Source: Thermodesulfobacteriota bacterium
GTDB lineage: Bacteria; Desulfobacterota; DSM-4660; Desulfatiglandales; Desulfatiglandaceae
Direction: 5' to 3'
Length of the DNA stretch: 6,871 nt
Assembly (NCBI GenBank): GCA_028278625.1
Contig: JANQDY010000100.1
Coordinates: 1-6,871 of the forward strand
Each line of letters starts with the position of its first letter. Positions within the stretch are counted from its first letter, which is position 1. The notes under the pieces are model-generated. The model had not been told where the DNA came from. It saw nothing but the letters and a program-made list of their open reading frames with translations, and searched no databases. Below, one piece after another: positions 1 through 6,871 of the stretch. Position numbers and translations under genes: made by a program.

Positions 1-3000
1 GATGGGCCGACGCACTTTGATCTCAATGAAGGGCTTGTGGGGCGAACAGCCGCCGCCGGAAAATCCATGGTAACCGAACTGTCACAGGGAAAGATGTCCG
101 TTTTGGCGGGTATCGGCGATATTCCCCTCTCGGTCGTCCATCATGAGCCGGCGGTCCACAAGGATCGGGTGGTGGCGGTGCTGGAGATCGCAGGTCGGGA
201 AAAACTGTCCCACATTCAAATGGAATGGCTGGAAAAGGCCGCCGGCAACATTGCCACCGCCATTGTGCTGACCCGGGACCAGGAGCAGTTGAGATCCGTG
301 TTTGATCAGGTGACCCGAAGTGAGCAGCAGGTGCGGCATATTCTGAATACGGCGGGCGAAGGGGTTTATGGCATCGACGGGGAAGGGGGTATTACGTTCT
401 GCAACCCGGCCGCCCTTGAGCTTCTCGGTTATCCTTCCGATCAGGCACTGCTGGGCAAGCACTATCATGATCTGCTCCACCACACCAGGCCCGATGGAAC
501 CCCCTATCCCTTCGATGACTGCTCCTTGAAAGAGTCTCTGACCCTGGGGTTGCCGGTGATTTTGAAAGACGATCTTTTCTGGCGGGCGGACGGAACATCT
601 TTTCCGGTAGACGTGAAAAGCAATCCCATCTTGCAGGACGGCAAAGTGACCGGGGCGGTGATCACTTTCACCGACATCACCGAGCGGAAAAAGGCCACTT
701 TGGCCCTGCAAAACCAGGTGGCCGAGTTGGACACGGCCCGACGTTCCATGTTGAACATGATGGAGGATCTGGATGAAGAGAAACAGAAGGCCGAAGCGGC
801 CACCAAGGCCAAGAGCGATTTTCTGGCCAACATGAGCCACGAGATTCGCACCCCCATGAATGCCATCATCGGCATGAGCCACCTGGCCCTCAAAACCCAA
901 CTGGATCCCAAGCAGCATGACTACCTGGTGAAAATCCAGGCCAGCGCTCAGGCATTGCTGGGAATCATTAACGATATCCTTGATTTCAGCAAGATCGAAG
1001 CCGGCAAAATGGATATGGAGACCATCGATTTCAACCTGGACCAGGCCCTGGACAATGTGGCCAGCCTGGTGGGGGTCAAGAGCCAGGAAAAGGGTTTGGA
1101 ACTGTTGCTGAAAATAGACCCCGGTTTGCCCAACGACCTTCAGGGGGATCCCTTGCGCCTGGGCCAGGTGCTGGTCAATCTCTCCAACAATGCGGTCAAG
1201 TTTACGGAGGAAGGGGAGATCGTTATCTCGGCGCAATTGATGGAGAACACGGGAGATCAGGCAAAGATACGATTCGGTGTTCGCGATACGGGCATCGGTC
1301 TCACCAAGGAGCAGCAGGGCAAGCTCTTTCAGGCTTTCAGCCAGGCGGATGCCTCCACCACGCGGAAATACGGTGGTACCGGTCTTGGGCTCACCATCAG
1401 CAAGCGGCTGGTGGAGATGATGGGAGGCGACATCTGGGTGGAGAGCGAGCCGGGGGTTGGCAGCGAGTTTCTTTTCACGGCGGTTTTCGGCGTGGGTGAA
1501 GCACCGGAAAAGAAAGCCCTGAAACCCGATCCCGATCTCAGGGGTCTCAAGGTACTGGTGGTGGATGACAATGCCACCAGCCGCGAAATCCTGGATGGGA
1601 TGCTGACCTCCATGACCTTCGAGGTCACTTTGGCGCCCGGCGCCCGGGAAGGATTGACGGAGCTGGAAGCAGCGGACCGCGGTCACCCCTTTGACCTGGT
1701 ATTCATGGATTGGAAAATGCCGGGAATGGACGGACTGTCAGCGGCGGAAAGAATAAAGGGGCATTCGGGCCTTCAAAAGATTCCCAAGATCATCATGGTG
1801 ACCGCCTACGGCCGCGAAGAAATCATGAGCCGGGCGGAAACAATGGGGTTGGACGGCTTTCTCATCAAGCCGGTGACCCCGTCCATTCTGCTGGATGCCG
1901 CCATGGCCGCCTTTGGAAAGAGCGACACCACGGCGCGACAGCGCCGGGATTCGGATATTGAGATGGCAGGTGCGGCCCACTTAAGAGGCGCCCACGTGCT
2001 GCTGGCGGAAGATAATGAGATCAACCAGCAGGTGGCCGAGGAGATTCTGGGCGGTGCGGGTCTCAAAGTCACCACCGTGGCAGACGGCAAACAGGCCCTT
2101 GAGGCCCTGCAGGCCGACAACGACTTTGAGGCCGTCCTCATGGATATCCAGATGCCGGTGATGGACGGGTATACCTCATCCCGGGAGATCCGCAAGTGGG
2201 AGGGAGATGAAAAGACCCCCATTCCCATCATTGCCATGACGGCCAATGCCATGGCCGGAGACCGGGAAAAAGCCATCGAAGCCGGCATGAACGACCACGT
2301 GGCCAAACCCATTGACGTTGACCAGCTCTTTTCCTGCCTGGCCCAGTGGATTAAACCGGATCCCGAAAGGGCCGCCGGGGCAATGACGGAAGAGACGCCG
2401 GATGAGCCGTCGGTTCCCTTGCCCGATGATTCGGCCCTTCCCGAAAAGATCGCGGGCATCAAACTGAAAGAAGGGCTCATGCGAATCGGTGGCAATGAAA
2501 AACTGTACCGGAAGCTGCTCAAGAAGCTTCGGGACGATTATGGAGGCGCGGACCGGGAAATCAGAGACCTTCTGAAGTCGGAGAAGGCCGAGGAAGCGGA
2601 ACGTCTGGCCCACAGCATCAAGGGGGTGGCCGGTAATGTGGGGGCGGGTTCATTGCAGGAAGCGGCGGCATCAGTGGAATCGGCCATCAAGGAAGGGCTC
2701 TCCGATCCCGAGGATGAAAGAATTTCCCTTTTCGGGAGCGTATTAAAGGATATCATTACAGCCCTTGGGGTCTTGGGAGGTGAATCCCCAGAGTCGGATA
2801 CGGCCCGGGAAAGCACTGAGGCAGCGGATCCCGAAGCACTAGCGGCGGCATTGGAGGAAATGATTCCTTACCTCAAAACCCGCAAACCCAAGCTCTGCAA
2901 GGAGATCATGGGGGCCATCAAAAAGATGCCATTGCCACCCGAAATGGCCATTGAAATGAACGATCTTGAAAAGCTCATCAAGAAATACAAATTCAAGGAT

Positions 3001-3045
3001 GCCCTGCCACTGGTGGCGTCTCTGCAAAAAAGGCTGAAAGGGTAG
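1..3045 (+). CDS. Hybrid sensor histidine kinase (GAF-PAS-HisKA-HATPase-REC-REC-Hpt), 5' partial
   Basis: The frame is open at the left edge. The first GTG (position 37) lies inside a GAF-like motif ([12 protein letters not shown]), so the true start is upstream. Residues here count from that GTG. Order of domains: C-terminal part of a GAF domain (to about 85); PAS domain (99-218, ending [10 protein letters not shown]); helical linker likely to be coiled coil (219-260); HisKA with phospho-acceptor H268 in [12 protein letters not shown]; HATPase with N385 (N box), D417 (DTGIGL) and GGTGLGL at 446-452; REC1 (D510/D511, phospho-acceptor D558, K611); REC2 (E658/D659, phospho-acceptor D703, K757); Hpt with H859 in [10 protein letters not shown]; then a basic tail (931-1002). 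All key catalytic residues are present, so it should be an active multi-step phosphorelay protein. No membrane segment is seen in this part; location and signal depend on the missing N-terminus. No specific gene name is justified. It ends with TAG 88 bases before upp. Confidence 0.95.
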   Translation, partial: DGPTHFDLNEGLVGRTAAAGKSMVTELSQGKMSVLAGIGDIPLSVVHHEPAVHKDRVVAVLEIAGREKLSHIQMEWLEKAAGNIATAIVLTRDQEQLRSVFDQVTRSEQQVRHILNTAGEGVYGIDGEGGITFCNPAALELLGYPSDQALLGKHYHDLLHHTRPDGTPYPFDDCSLKESLTLGLPVILKDDLFWRADGTSFPVDVKSNPILQDGKVTGAVITFTDITERKKATLALQNQVAELDTARRSMLNMMEDLDEEKQKAEAATKAKSDFLANMSHEIRTPMNAIIGMSHLALKTQLDPKQHDYLVKIQASAQALLGIINDILDFSKIEAGKMDMETIDFNLDQALDNVASLVGVKSQEKGLELLLKIDPGLPNDLQGDPLRLGQVLVNLSNNAVKFTEEGEIVISAQLMENTGDQAKIRFGVRDTGIGLTKEQQGKLFQAFSQADASTTRKYGGTGLGLTISKRLVEMMGGDIWVESEPGVGSEFLFTAVFGVGEAPEKKALKPDPDLRGLKVLVVDDNATSREILDGMLTSMTFEVTLAPGAREGLTELEAADRGHPFDLVFMDWKMPGMDGLSAAERIKGHSGLQKIPKIIMVTAYGREEIMSRAETMGLDGFLIKPVTPSILLDAAMAAFGKSDTTARQRRDSDIEMAGAAHLRGAHVLLAEDNEINQQVAEEILGGAGLKVTTVADGKQALEALQADNDFEAVLMDIQMPVMDGYTSSREIRKWEGDEKTPIPIIAMTANAMAGDREKAIEAGMNDHVAKPIDVDQLFSCLAQWIKPDPERAAGAMTEETPDEPSVPLPDDSALPEKIAGIKLKEGLMRIGGNEKLYRKLLKKLRDDYGGADREIRDLLKSEKAEEAERLAHSIKGVAGNVGAGSLQEAAASVESAIKEGLSDPEDERISLFGSVLKDIITALGVLGGESPESDTARESTEAADPEALAAALEEMIPYLKTRKPKLCKEIMGAIKKMPLPPEMAIEMNDLEKLIKKYKFKDALPLVASLQKRLKG

Positions 3046-3067
3046 ATGAAGCTTCAGTGGGGCAGGG

Positions 3068-3089
3068 CGTTAGCCTTCAAAAAGGCACG
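3068..3089 (+). other. Small hairpin in the kinase-upp gap
   Basis: CGT at 3068-3070 pairs with ACG at 3087-3089, and GCCTT at 3073-3077 pairs with AAGGC at 3082-3086. This leaves a CAAA loop and a two-base bulge. No run of T follows, so it is not a canonical intrinsic terminator. It could be a weak terminator, a processing site or a leader structure of upp, or it may have no function. No convincing promoter is visible in the 88-base gap. Confidence 0.3.
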
Positions 3090-3122
3090 TATATGGAATT
3101 GACCACCCGTGACCCAATTATC

Positions 3123-3128
3123 AGGAGG
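3123..3128 (+). promoter_or_regulatory. Shine-Dalgarno of upp
   Basis: A perfect AGGAGG lies five bases before the ATG at 3134, which fixes the start of upp. The permease gene that follows has the same core with the same five-base spacing, consistent with strong translation of both. Confidence 0.85.
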
Positions 3129-3133
3129 TACTT

Positions 3134-3760
3134 ATGCCGGTAACGGTTGTGAATCATCCGCTGGTAAAACACAAACTTGGCATTCTGCGTAAAGACAGAT
3201 TGTCGACGTTTCAATTTCGCACTTTGGCCACGGAGGTGAGCCGCCTGCTCACCTATGAAGCGACCAAGGACCTGTCAACCGAGCAAAAGACCATACAAGG
3301 TTGGGCCGGACCTGTGAAGGTTGAGGAGATCAAAGGCAAGAAGGTGACGGTGGTCCCGATTCTGAGGGCCGGCATTGGGCTGATGGACGGGGTCCTGGAC
3401 ATGATTCCCGGGGCCAAGGTCTCCATCGTGGGATTTTACCGCGATGAGAAAACCCTCGAACCGGTCAAGTATTATTTTAAACTGGCCAACGCTATCGAGG
3501 AACGCCTTGCCCTGATTCTTGATCCGATGCTCGCGACCGGCGGAACCCTTCTGGGGACGATCGCGCTTTTGAAAGAGGCGGGCTGCAAAACTATTCGGGG
3601 TATTTTTCTGGTTTGTGCGCCGGAGGGCATCGCGCGGGTTGAGGCGAAATACCCTGAGGTGGAAATATACACGGCATCCGTTGATGAACAGCTCGATGAA
3701 AACGGCTACATCCTGCCGGGCCTCGGCGATGCCGGCGATAAGATTTTCGGTACAAAATAG
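3134..3760 (+). CDS. upp: Uracil phosphoribosyltransferase
   Basis: This enzyme converts uracil and PRPP to UMP and pyrophosphate in the cytoplasm, the central step of pyrimidine salvage. The 208-residue product has the usual bacterial Upp length. It shows the [12 protein letters not shown] segment (R78, A79, G80), the PRPP-binding loop DPMLATGGT at 130-138, and the uracil-binding C-terminus with GLGDAG at 196-201 and the terminal DKIFGTK. These match the known family closely and no key residue is missing. The start is set by AGGAGG five bases upstream. It is followed after 59 bases by an NCS2 base permease, the usual import-and-trap pairing, with no terminator seen between them. The nature of the gene is clear; how it is regulated cannot be read from the sequence. 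Confidence 0.98.
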   Translation: MPVTVVNHPLVKHKLGILRKDRLSTFQFRTLATEVSRLLTYEATKDLSTEQKTIQGWAGPVKVEEIKGKKVTVVPILRAGIGLMDGVLDMIPGAKVSIVGFYRDEKTLEPVKYYFKLANAIEERLALILDPMLATGGTLLGTIALLKEAGCKTIRGIFLVCAPEGIARVEAKYPEVEIYTASVDEQLDENGYILPGLGDAGDKIFGTK

Positions 3761-3808
3761 CGTTCCTAGGCCGCTGGCTTTGGACCATTCCCATTATGAT
3801 TTCTAAAA

Positions 3809-3814
3809 AGGAGG
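3809..3814 (+). promoter_or_regulatory. Shine-Dalgarno deciding the permease start
   Basis: AGGAGG lies five bases before the ATG at 3820. An in-frame ATG at 3796 would add eight residues (MISKKEGS) encoded over the ribosome binding site itself and has no comparable site upstream, so 3820 is preferred. Confidence 0.85.
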
Positions 3815-3819
3815 GATCC

Positions 3820-5124
3820 ATGAGTGACTTCTCAAACCCGGAGTACCGGTTTTCACCCAAAGGCTTTGTTCTGGGCGCCCAGATGCTTTTCGTGGCGTTC
3901 GGAGCCCTCGTTCTGGTGCCGCTTCTCACTGGACTCAATCCCAACGTGGCCCTCTTTACGGCAGGTGCGGGCACCCTCTTGTTCCAGTTGATCACCAAAG
4001 GGAAGGTGCCGGTCTTTCTGGCCTCATCTTTCGCCTTTATCGCCCCCATCATTTATGGCATCCAAACCTGGGGTGTTCCGGGTACCCTTTGCGGTCTTTT
4101 TGCGGCGGGTGTGCTTTACCTGTTGCTCAGTTTCGTGATCCGATGGGGAGGCGGCGGCATCCTCCATCGGGTGCTGCCCCCCGTGGTGACCGGGCCGGTG
4201 ATTATGGTTATCGGCCTGATACTGGCGCCGGTGGCTGTCAACCTGGCCCTGGGAAAGAGCGGAGACGGCAGCCATACGCTCTATCCCCAGCACCTTGCGC
4301 TCATTATTTCCCTGGTTTCACTGGCGGTCACAATACTGGTCTCCCTTCTGGGCAGAGGATGGCTCAAACTGGTTCCCATTCTGTTGGGTATTGCTGCCGG
4401 CTATGGGCTCTCCCTGATATTCGGGATCGTGAATTTTTCAGGCCTGGCCAAAGCCCCGTGGCTGGCGGTGCCCGCTTTCACTATGCCGGAATGGAATTTA
4501 GAGGCGATCATCTACATCGTACCGATCGCCATTGCCCCGGCCATTGAACACGTGGGTGATATTCTGGCGATCAGTGGTATTACCGGGAAAGACTATGTCA
4601 AGGATCCAGGCATCAAAAATACCATGCTGGGAGATGGTTTGGCCACTTCCCTGGCGGCCATGCTGGGCGGCCCGCCCAACACGACCTATTCGGAAGTGAC
4701 CGGTGCGGTGGCGCTGACCAAAGCCTTCAATCCGGCTGTAATGACATGGGCGGCCGTCGTGGCGGTGGGTCTTGCCTTTGTCGGCAAACTGGGCGCTTTT
4801 CTGCTGACCATCCCGACGCCGGTCATGGGCGGTATCATGGTGCTTCTGTTCGGAGCGATCATGGTGGTTGGCATCAACATTATGGTGCGGGCCGGTCAGG
4901 ATTTAATGAACCCCCGTAATCTGGCCATCGTGGCACTGATCGTGATTTTCGGTACCGGCGGTATGGCGCTCCCCATCGGCCAGTTCAAGCTGGCGGGCAT
5001 CGGCCTGGCAGGGGTCCTGGGTGTCTTCTTGAATCTGGTGCTTCCGGGCAGGAGAAAGGCTGAAACCATAGCGCCAACCGAGAGTGAGGAAGAGGCCGTG
5101 GCCGAACGGGTCTTGATGGATTAG
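3820..5124 (+). CDS. uraA: Uracil/xanthine-type NCS2 permease (UraA-like)
   Basis: This is an inner-membrane nucleobase:cation symporter, most likely importing uracil by proton symport. The 434-residue protein is very hydrophobic throughout, with about a dozen or more membrane segments as expected for the 14-helix UraA fold. UraA-like landmarks include SSFAFI at 69-74, APAIEHVGD with E243 and H244, and GGPPNTTYSE ending at E292. E243 and E292 match the two substrate-binding glutamates known in E. coli UraA. The signature after E292 reads V-T-G-A-V-A-L-T-K: the Asn common in NCS2 carriers is Val293, and Ser291 stands where UraA has Gly. These changes make exact substrate choice (uracil, xanthine or another base) uncertain. 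A charged tail (EEEAVAERVLMD) ends the protein and should be cytoplasmic. Its position directly after upp favours uracil. The gene symbol is given by family and context only. Confidence 0.9.
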   Translation: MSDFSNPEYRFSPKGFVLGAQMLFVAFGALVLVPLLTGLNPNVALFTAGAGTLLFQLITKGKVPVFLASSFAFIAPIIYGIQTWGVPGTLCGLFAAGVLYLLLSFVIRWGGGGILHRVLPPVVTGPVIMVIGLILAPVAVNLALGKSGDGSHTLYPQHLALIISLVSLAVTILVSLLGRGWLKLVPILLGIAAGYGLSLIFGIVNFSGLAKAPWLAVPAFTMPEWNLEAIIYIVPIAIAPAIEHVGDILAISGITGKDYVKDPGIKNTMLGDGLATSLAAMLGGPPNTTYSEVTGAVALTKAFNPAVMTWAAVVAVGLAFVGKLGAFLLTIPTPVMGGIMVLLFGAIMVVGINIMVRAGQDLMNPRNLAIVALIVIFGTGGMALPIGQFKLAGIGLAGVLGVFLNLVLPGRRKAETIAPTESEEEAVAERVLMD

Positions 5125-5171
5125 AGCCATATCGCCGGGAGGAAAAACTCAAGGTCATATTGTTATTATAT

Positions 5172-5177
5172 AAGGAG
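5172..5177 (+). promoter_or_regulatory. Probable Shine-Dalgarno of gltX, long spacing
   Basis: AAGGAG lies 12 bases before the ATG at 5190, a longer gap than for the two genes upstream. It still supports 5190 over the in-frame TTG at 5160, which would translate through this site. The stretch just before it (about 5159-5171) is AT-rich and may keep the start region unstructured. No good -35/-10 pair was found in the 65-base gap. Confidence 0.6.
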
Positions 5178-5189
5178 ACACAAAATATC

Positions 5190-6677
5190 ATGAACGATTC
5201 TGTTGTGGTCCGGTTCGCCCCAAGCCCCACCGGATATCTTCATATCGGTGGCGCCAGGACTGCTATTTTCAACTGGTTGTATGCCCGTAAAACCGGCGGA
5301 AAATTCATTCTCAGAATCGAGGACACCGATCTGGAGCGATCCACGGAAAATGCCATCGACGGCATATTGGAAGGTCTTACCTGGCTGGGACTGGACTGGG
5401 ACGAGGGACCCAATTTTCAGTCCCGCTCCATTTCGGAACACCGGGACGCGGCCGCCAAAATGCTGGCTTCCGGTCATGCCTACAAGTGCTTCTGTTCCAA
5501 AGAGGACCTCGATCAAAAGCGGGAAAAGGCCCGGCAACGGAAAGAGACCTATCGTTATGACGGAACCTGCCGTAATTTGTCCAAAGAGGCCATTCGGGAA
5601 AAGGGATCTGCGGGAACACCCTTTACCATACGCTTTCGGCTGCCCGAAGGGCCCGGGGCCGTTCGGTTCAGGGATGTGGTATACGGGTCCATCGAGAAAA
5701 AGTACGCGGATCTGGATGATTTTGTCATCGTTCGTTCCAACGGCCAGCCCTTGTACGTACTGTCCAACGCGGTGGATGACATCAGGGACCGTGTTACCCA
5801 TGTCATACGGGGCCAGGACGGGCTGGCCAACACCCCGAAACAGATTCTGATATACCAGGCCCTGGGTGCACCCCTTCCCCACTTCGCCCATATGTCACTG
5901 ACCCTGGATCCCCAAAAAGCCAAGATCTCAAAGCGCAGGCACGGGGAAGCCGTGGCAATCCACTTTTACCGGGAACGGGGATTTCTCCCATGGGCACTGG
6001 TGAATTTTCTGGTCTTTCTGGGATGGTCCCCGGGGGATGACAGAGAGTATTTTACCAGAGCCGAACTCATCGAGGCTTTTTCCCTTGAAGGGATCAGCAA
6101 AACCAATTCCGTGTTCAACATCCGCAAAGATGATCCCAAATTCTTCACCGATCCAAAGGCCATCAACATCAACGCCCATTATCTTAGAAGCCTGTCCGTT
6201 CACTCGATCCTGCCCGCCGTTCGGGAGCAGATGGAAAGTGCCGGCATATGGGATGGGGCCTACGAAAATGAAAAGGAACAGTGGTTCTTGAATACGGTGG
6301 ACCTGATCCGGGAACGATATCATACGACCGTCGATTTCGTGGAACAGGGGCGTGCCTATTTTTCGGACCGGTTCCCCGTGGATCAGAAGGCGCTTCAAAA
6401 GAACATCCTCAAACATGACATGTTGGAAGAGTGGCTGCCGGAACTGGCAGCAGGGATTTCGGACATGGAAGACTATGACAAGCCTTCCATTGAAACCGTA
6501 TTGAGAAAGGCTCTTAAAGAGATGGGCGTCAAGCCGGGAATTCTCATGAACGCCGTTCGCACGGCGGTCACCGGCCAGTCCAAAGGCCCGGAATTCTTTG
6601 AATTTCTGCTGGCCATCGGCCGGGAAAGAGTGGTCCGCCGACTGCGGGAGGCGGCTTTGCGGTTCAATGACCTTTAA
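5190..6677 (+). CDS. gltX: Glutamyl-tRNA synthetase
   Basis: This cytoplasmic class I aminoacyl-tRNA synthetase charges tRNA with glutamate using ATP. The 495-residue product is of normal length for the family (E. coli about 470). It opens with VVRFAPSPTGYLHIGGART, containing the HIGH-type motif at 18-21, followed by ILRIEDTD. The KMSKS-type loop is KISKR at 245-249. NTPKQ at 214-218 and the FLVFLGW segment are typical of bacterial GluRS; a helical anticodon-binding region makes up the C-terminal third. C100, C102 and C127 match three ligands of the zinc site known in E. coli GluRS; the fourth, normally His, is N129. Gly211 sits where many GluRS have His in GEDH/GDDH. GlnRS is unlikely given these motifs. 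Whether it is discriminating or also charges tRNA-Gln cannot be told here. The ATG at 5190 begins the conserved N-terminus. Confidence 0.98.
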   Translation: MNDSVVVRFAPSPTGYLHIGGARTAIFNWLYARKTGGKFILRIEDTDLERSTENAIDGILEGLTWLGLDWDEGPNFQSRSISEHRDAAAKMLASGHAYKCFCSKEDLDQKREKARQRKETYRYDGTCRNLSKEAIREKGSAGTPFTIRFRLPEGPGAVRFRDVVYGSIEKKYADLDDFVIVRSNGQPLYVLSNAVDDIRDRVTHVIRGQDGLANTPKQILIYQALGAPLPHFAHMSLTLDPQKAKISKRRHGEAVAIHFYRERGFLPWALVNFLVFLGWSPGDDREYFTRAELIEAFSLEGISKTNSVFNIRKDDPKFFTDPKAININAHYLRSLSVHSILPAVREQMESAGIWDGAYENEKEQWFLNTVDLIRERYHTTVDFVEQGRAYFSDRFPVDQKALQKNILKHDMLEEWLPELAAGISDMEDYDKPSIETVLRKALKEMGVKPGILMNAVRTAVTGQSKGPEFFEFLLAIGRERVVRRLREAALRFNDL

Positions 6678-6736
6678 AAAGGATGTTTCACATATCCGTA
6701 AAGGTGCAGGGGGGTGATCGAGACGGCGTTGTTGCA

Positions 6737-6765
6737 TTGACTTGGTCTTAAAATTGATGCATTAT
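6737..6765 (+). promoter_or_regulatory. Putative sigma70 promoter for the gene at 6844
   Basis: TTGACT at 6737-6742 (five of six matches to the -35 consensus) is followed 17 bases later by CATTAT at 6760-6765 (four of six matches to -10). Transcription would start near 6772, giving a leader of roughly 70 bases that includes the hairpin over the ribosome binding site. The surrounding DNA is AT-richer than the genes; I counted about 48% GC over 6678-6843. Confidence 0.45.
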
Positions 6766-6796
6766 GTTCGTGCCCCTCTGTGCCAATGTAGCTGAG

Positions 6797-6837
6797 ACAC
6801 CTACCCCTTGAATAATTAGTGTGGGGCGGGTAGGAGT
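6797..6837 (+). promoter_or_regulatory. Hairpin covering the Shine-Dalgarno of the last gene
   Basis: CCTACCC at 6800-6806 is perfectly complementary to GGGTAGG at 6828-6834. After one A/A mismatch two more pairs follow (6797-6798 with 6836-6837). The loop is 21 bases. The ribosome binding site TAGGAG (6831-6836) lies mostly within the 3' arm, so folding would hide it. A competing pairing of CCCC (6804-6807) with GGGG (6823-6826) would expose it. A role in control of translation is inferred. Confidence 0.45.
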
Positions 6838-6843
6838 ACAAGC

Positions 6844-6871
6844 ATGAAAAAGATAACCCCAATAAAGACGA
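6844..6871 (+). CDS. Start of an unidentified gene, 3' partial
   Basis: An ATG at 6844 follows TAGGAG with seven bases between them, and the frame stays open to the right edge as MKKITPIKT. Nine codons are too few to assign a family. The start is supported by the ribosome binding site, an upstream promoter-like pair and a structured leader. A transposase is one possibility, because hairpins over the start are known for some insertion-sequence transposases such as those of IS10 and IS50. An ordinary cellular gene is equally possible. Confidence 0.5.

Noticed and set aside
82..1686. Long open frame on the minus strand (534 codons) opposite the kinase
   Set aside because: It lies antisense to conserved GAF, PAS, HisKA and HATPase domains, its translation shows no recognisable domain, and such mirror frames are common in GC-rich genes.
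3047..3056. Ten-base perfect palindrome TGAAGCTTCA just after the kinase stop
   Set aside because: It is short, single copy and has no loop for a hairpin; a length expected by chance in several kilobases.
3099..3104. TTGACC as a -35 box for upp
   Set aside because: A -10 box at normal spacing would fall on the upp ribosome binding site, and no TATAAT-like sequence is there.
3796..3819. Upstream in-frame ATG for the permease
   Set aside because: The added codons cover the AGGAGG site that serves the ATG at 3820, and the extra residues have no family support.
4089..4547. A 152-codon + strand frame inside the permease gene
   Set aside because: It is out of frame with the clear NCS2 protein and its translation is Arg/Pro/Gly-rich with no motif.
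5160..5189. Upstream TTG start for gltX
   Set aside because: It would translate through the AAGGAG site, and the conserved GluRS N-terminus begins right after the ATG at 5190.
6671..6697. Hairpins at the end of gltX (CCTTT/AAAGG and GGATGT/ACATATCC type) as a terminator
   Set aside because: The stems are short, overlap each other and the stop codon, and are not followed by a run of T.
6788..6800. GTAGCTGAGAC, which resembles the D-arm of a tRNA gene
   Set aside because: No T-arm, anticodon arm or acceptor stem can be folded around it.
6674..6862. Minus-strand 62-codon frame after gltX
   Set aside because: No ribosome binding site or recognisable motif, and it runs across the better supported promoter, hairpin and start codon of the + strand gene.

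Overview
The window looks like a chromosomal segment from a moderately GC-rich bacterium, most plausibly a sulfate-reducer-type Desulfobacterota (former Deltaproteobacteria). This rests on the overall style of the proteins: a GAF-PAS-kinase-REC-REC-Hpt hybrid kinase with a lysine-rich tail after the Hpt, a GluRS with the DPQKAKISKR-type active-site loop, and strong Shine-Dalgarno sites. The taxon is inferred from memory of these families; no search was run. All recognised genes are on the + strand and tightly spaced.

Layout. Positions 1-3045 hold the 3' part of a large hybrid sensor histidine kinase whose reading frame is open at the left edge. An 88-base gap with a small hairpin follows. Then come upp (uracil phosphoribosyltransferase, 3134-3760), a uracil/xanthine-type NCS2 permease (3820-5124) and gltX (glutamyl-tRNA synthetase, 5190-6677), separated by 59 and 65 bases with no convincing terminator between them. 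After gltX lies a 166-base AT-richer stretch with a sigma70-like promoter and a hairpin that pairs over the ribosome binding site of a new gene. That gene starts at 6844 and is cut off by the right edge after nine codons.

How the genes work together. The permease imports uracil (or a related base) and Upp captures it as UMP using PRPP, so these two form a pyrimidine salvage pair. gltX is a housekeeping gene that may be co-transcribed with them. The kinase has no visible functional link to salvage. Its own multi-step phosphorelay modules (His, Asp, Asp, His) are all intact.

Most of the window is ordinary core genome; I saw no clear new system. The points that merit a second look are the ribosome-binding-site hairpin before the truncated last gene, a Val in place of the usual Asn in the permease's NCS2 signature, an incomplete zinc site in GluRS, and the unexplained conserved-looking tail of the kinase.
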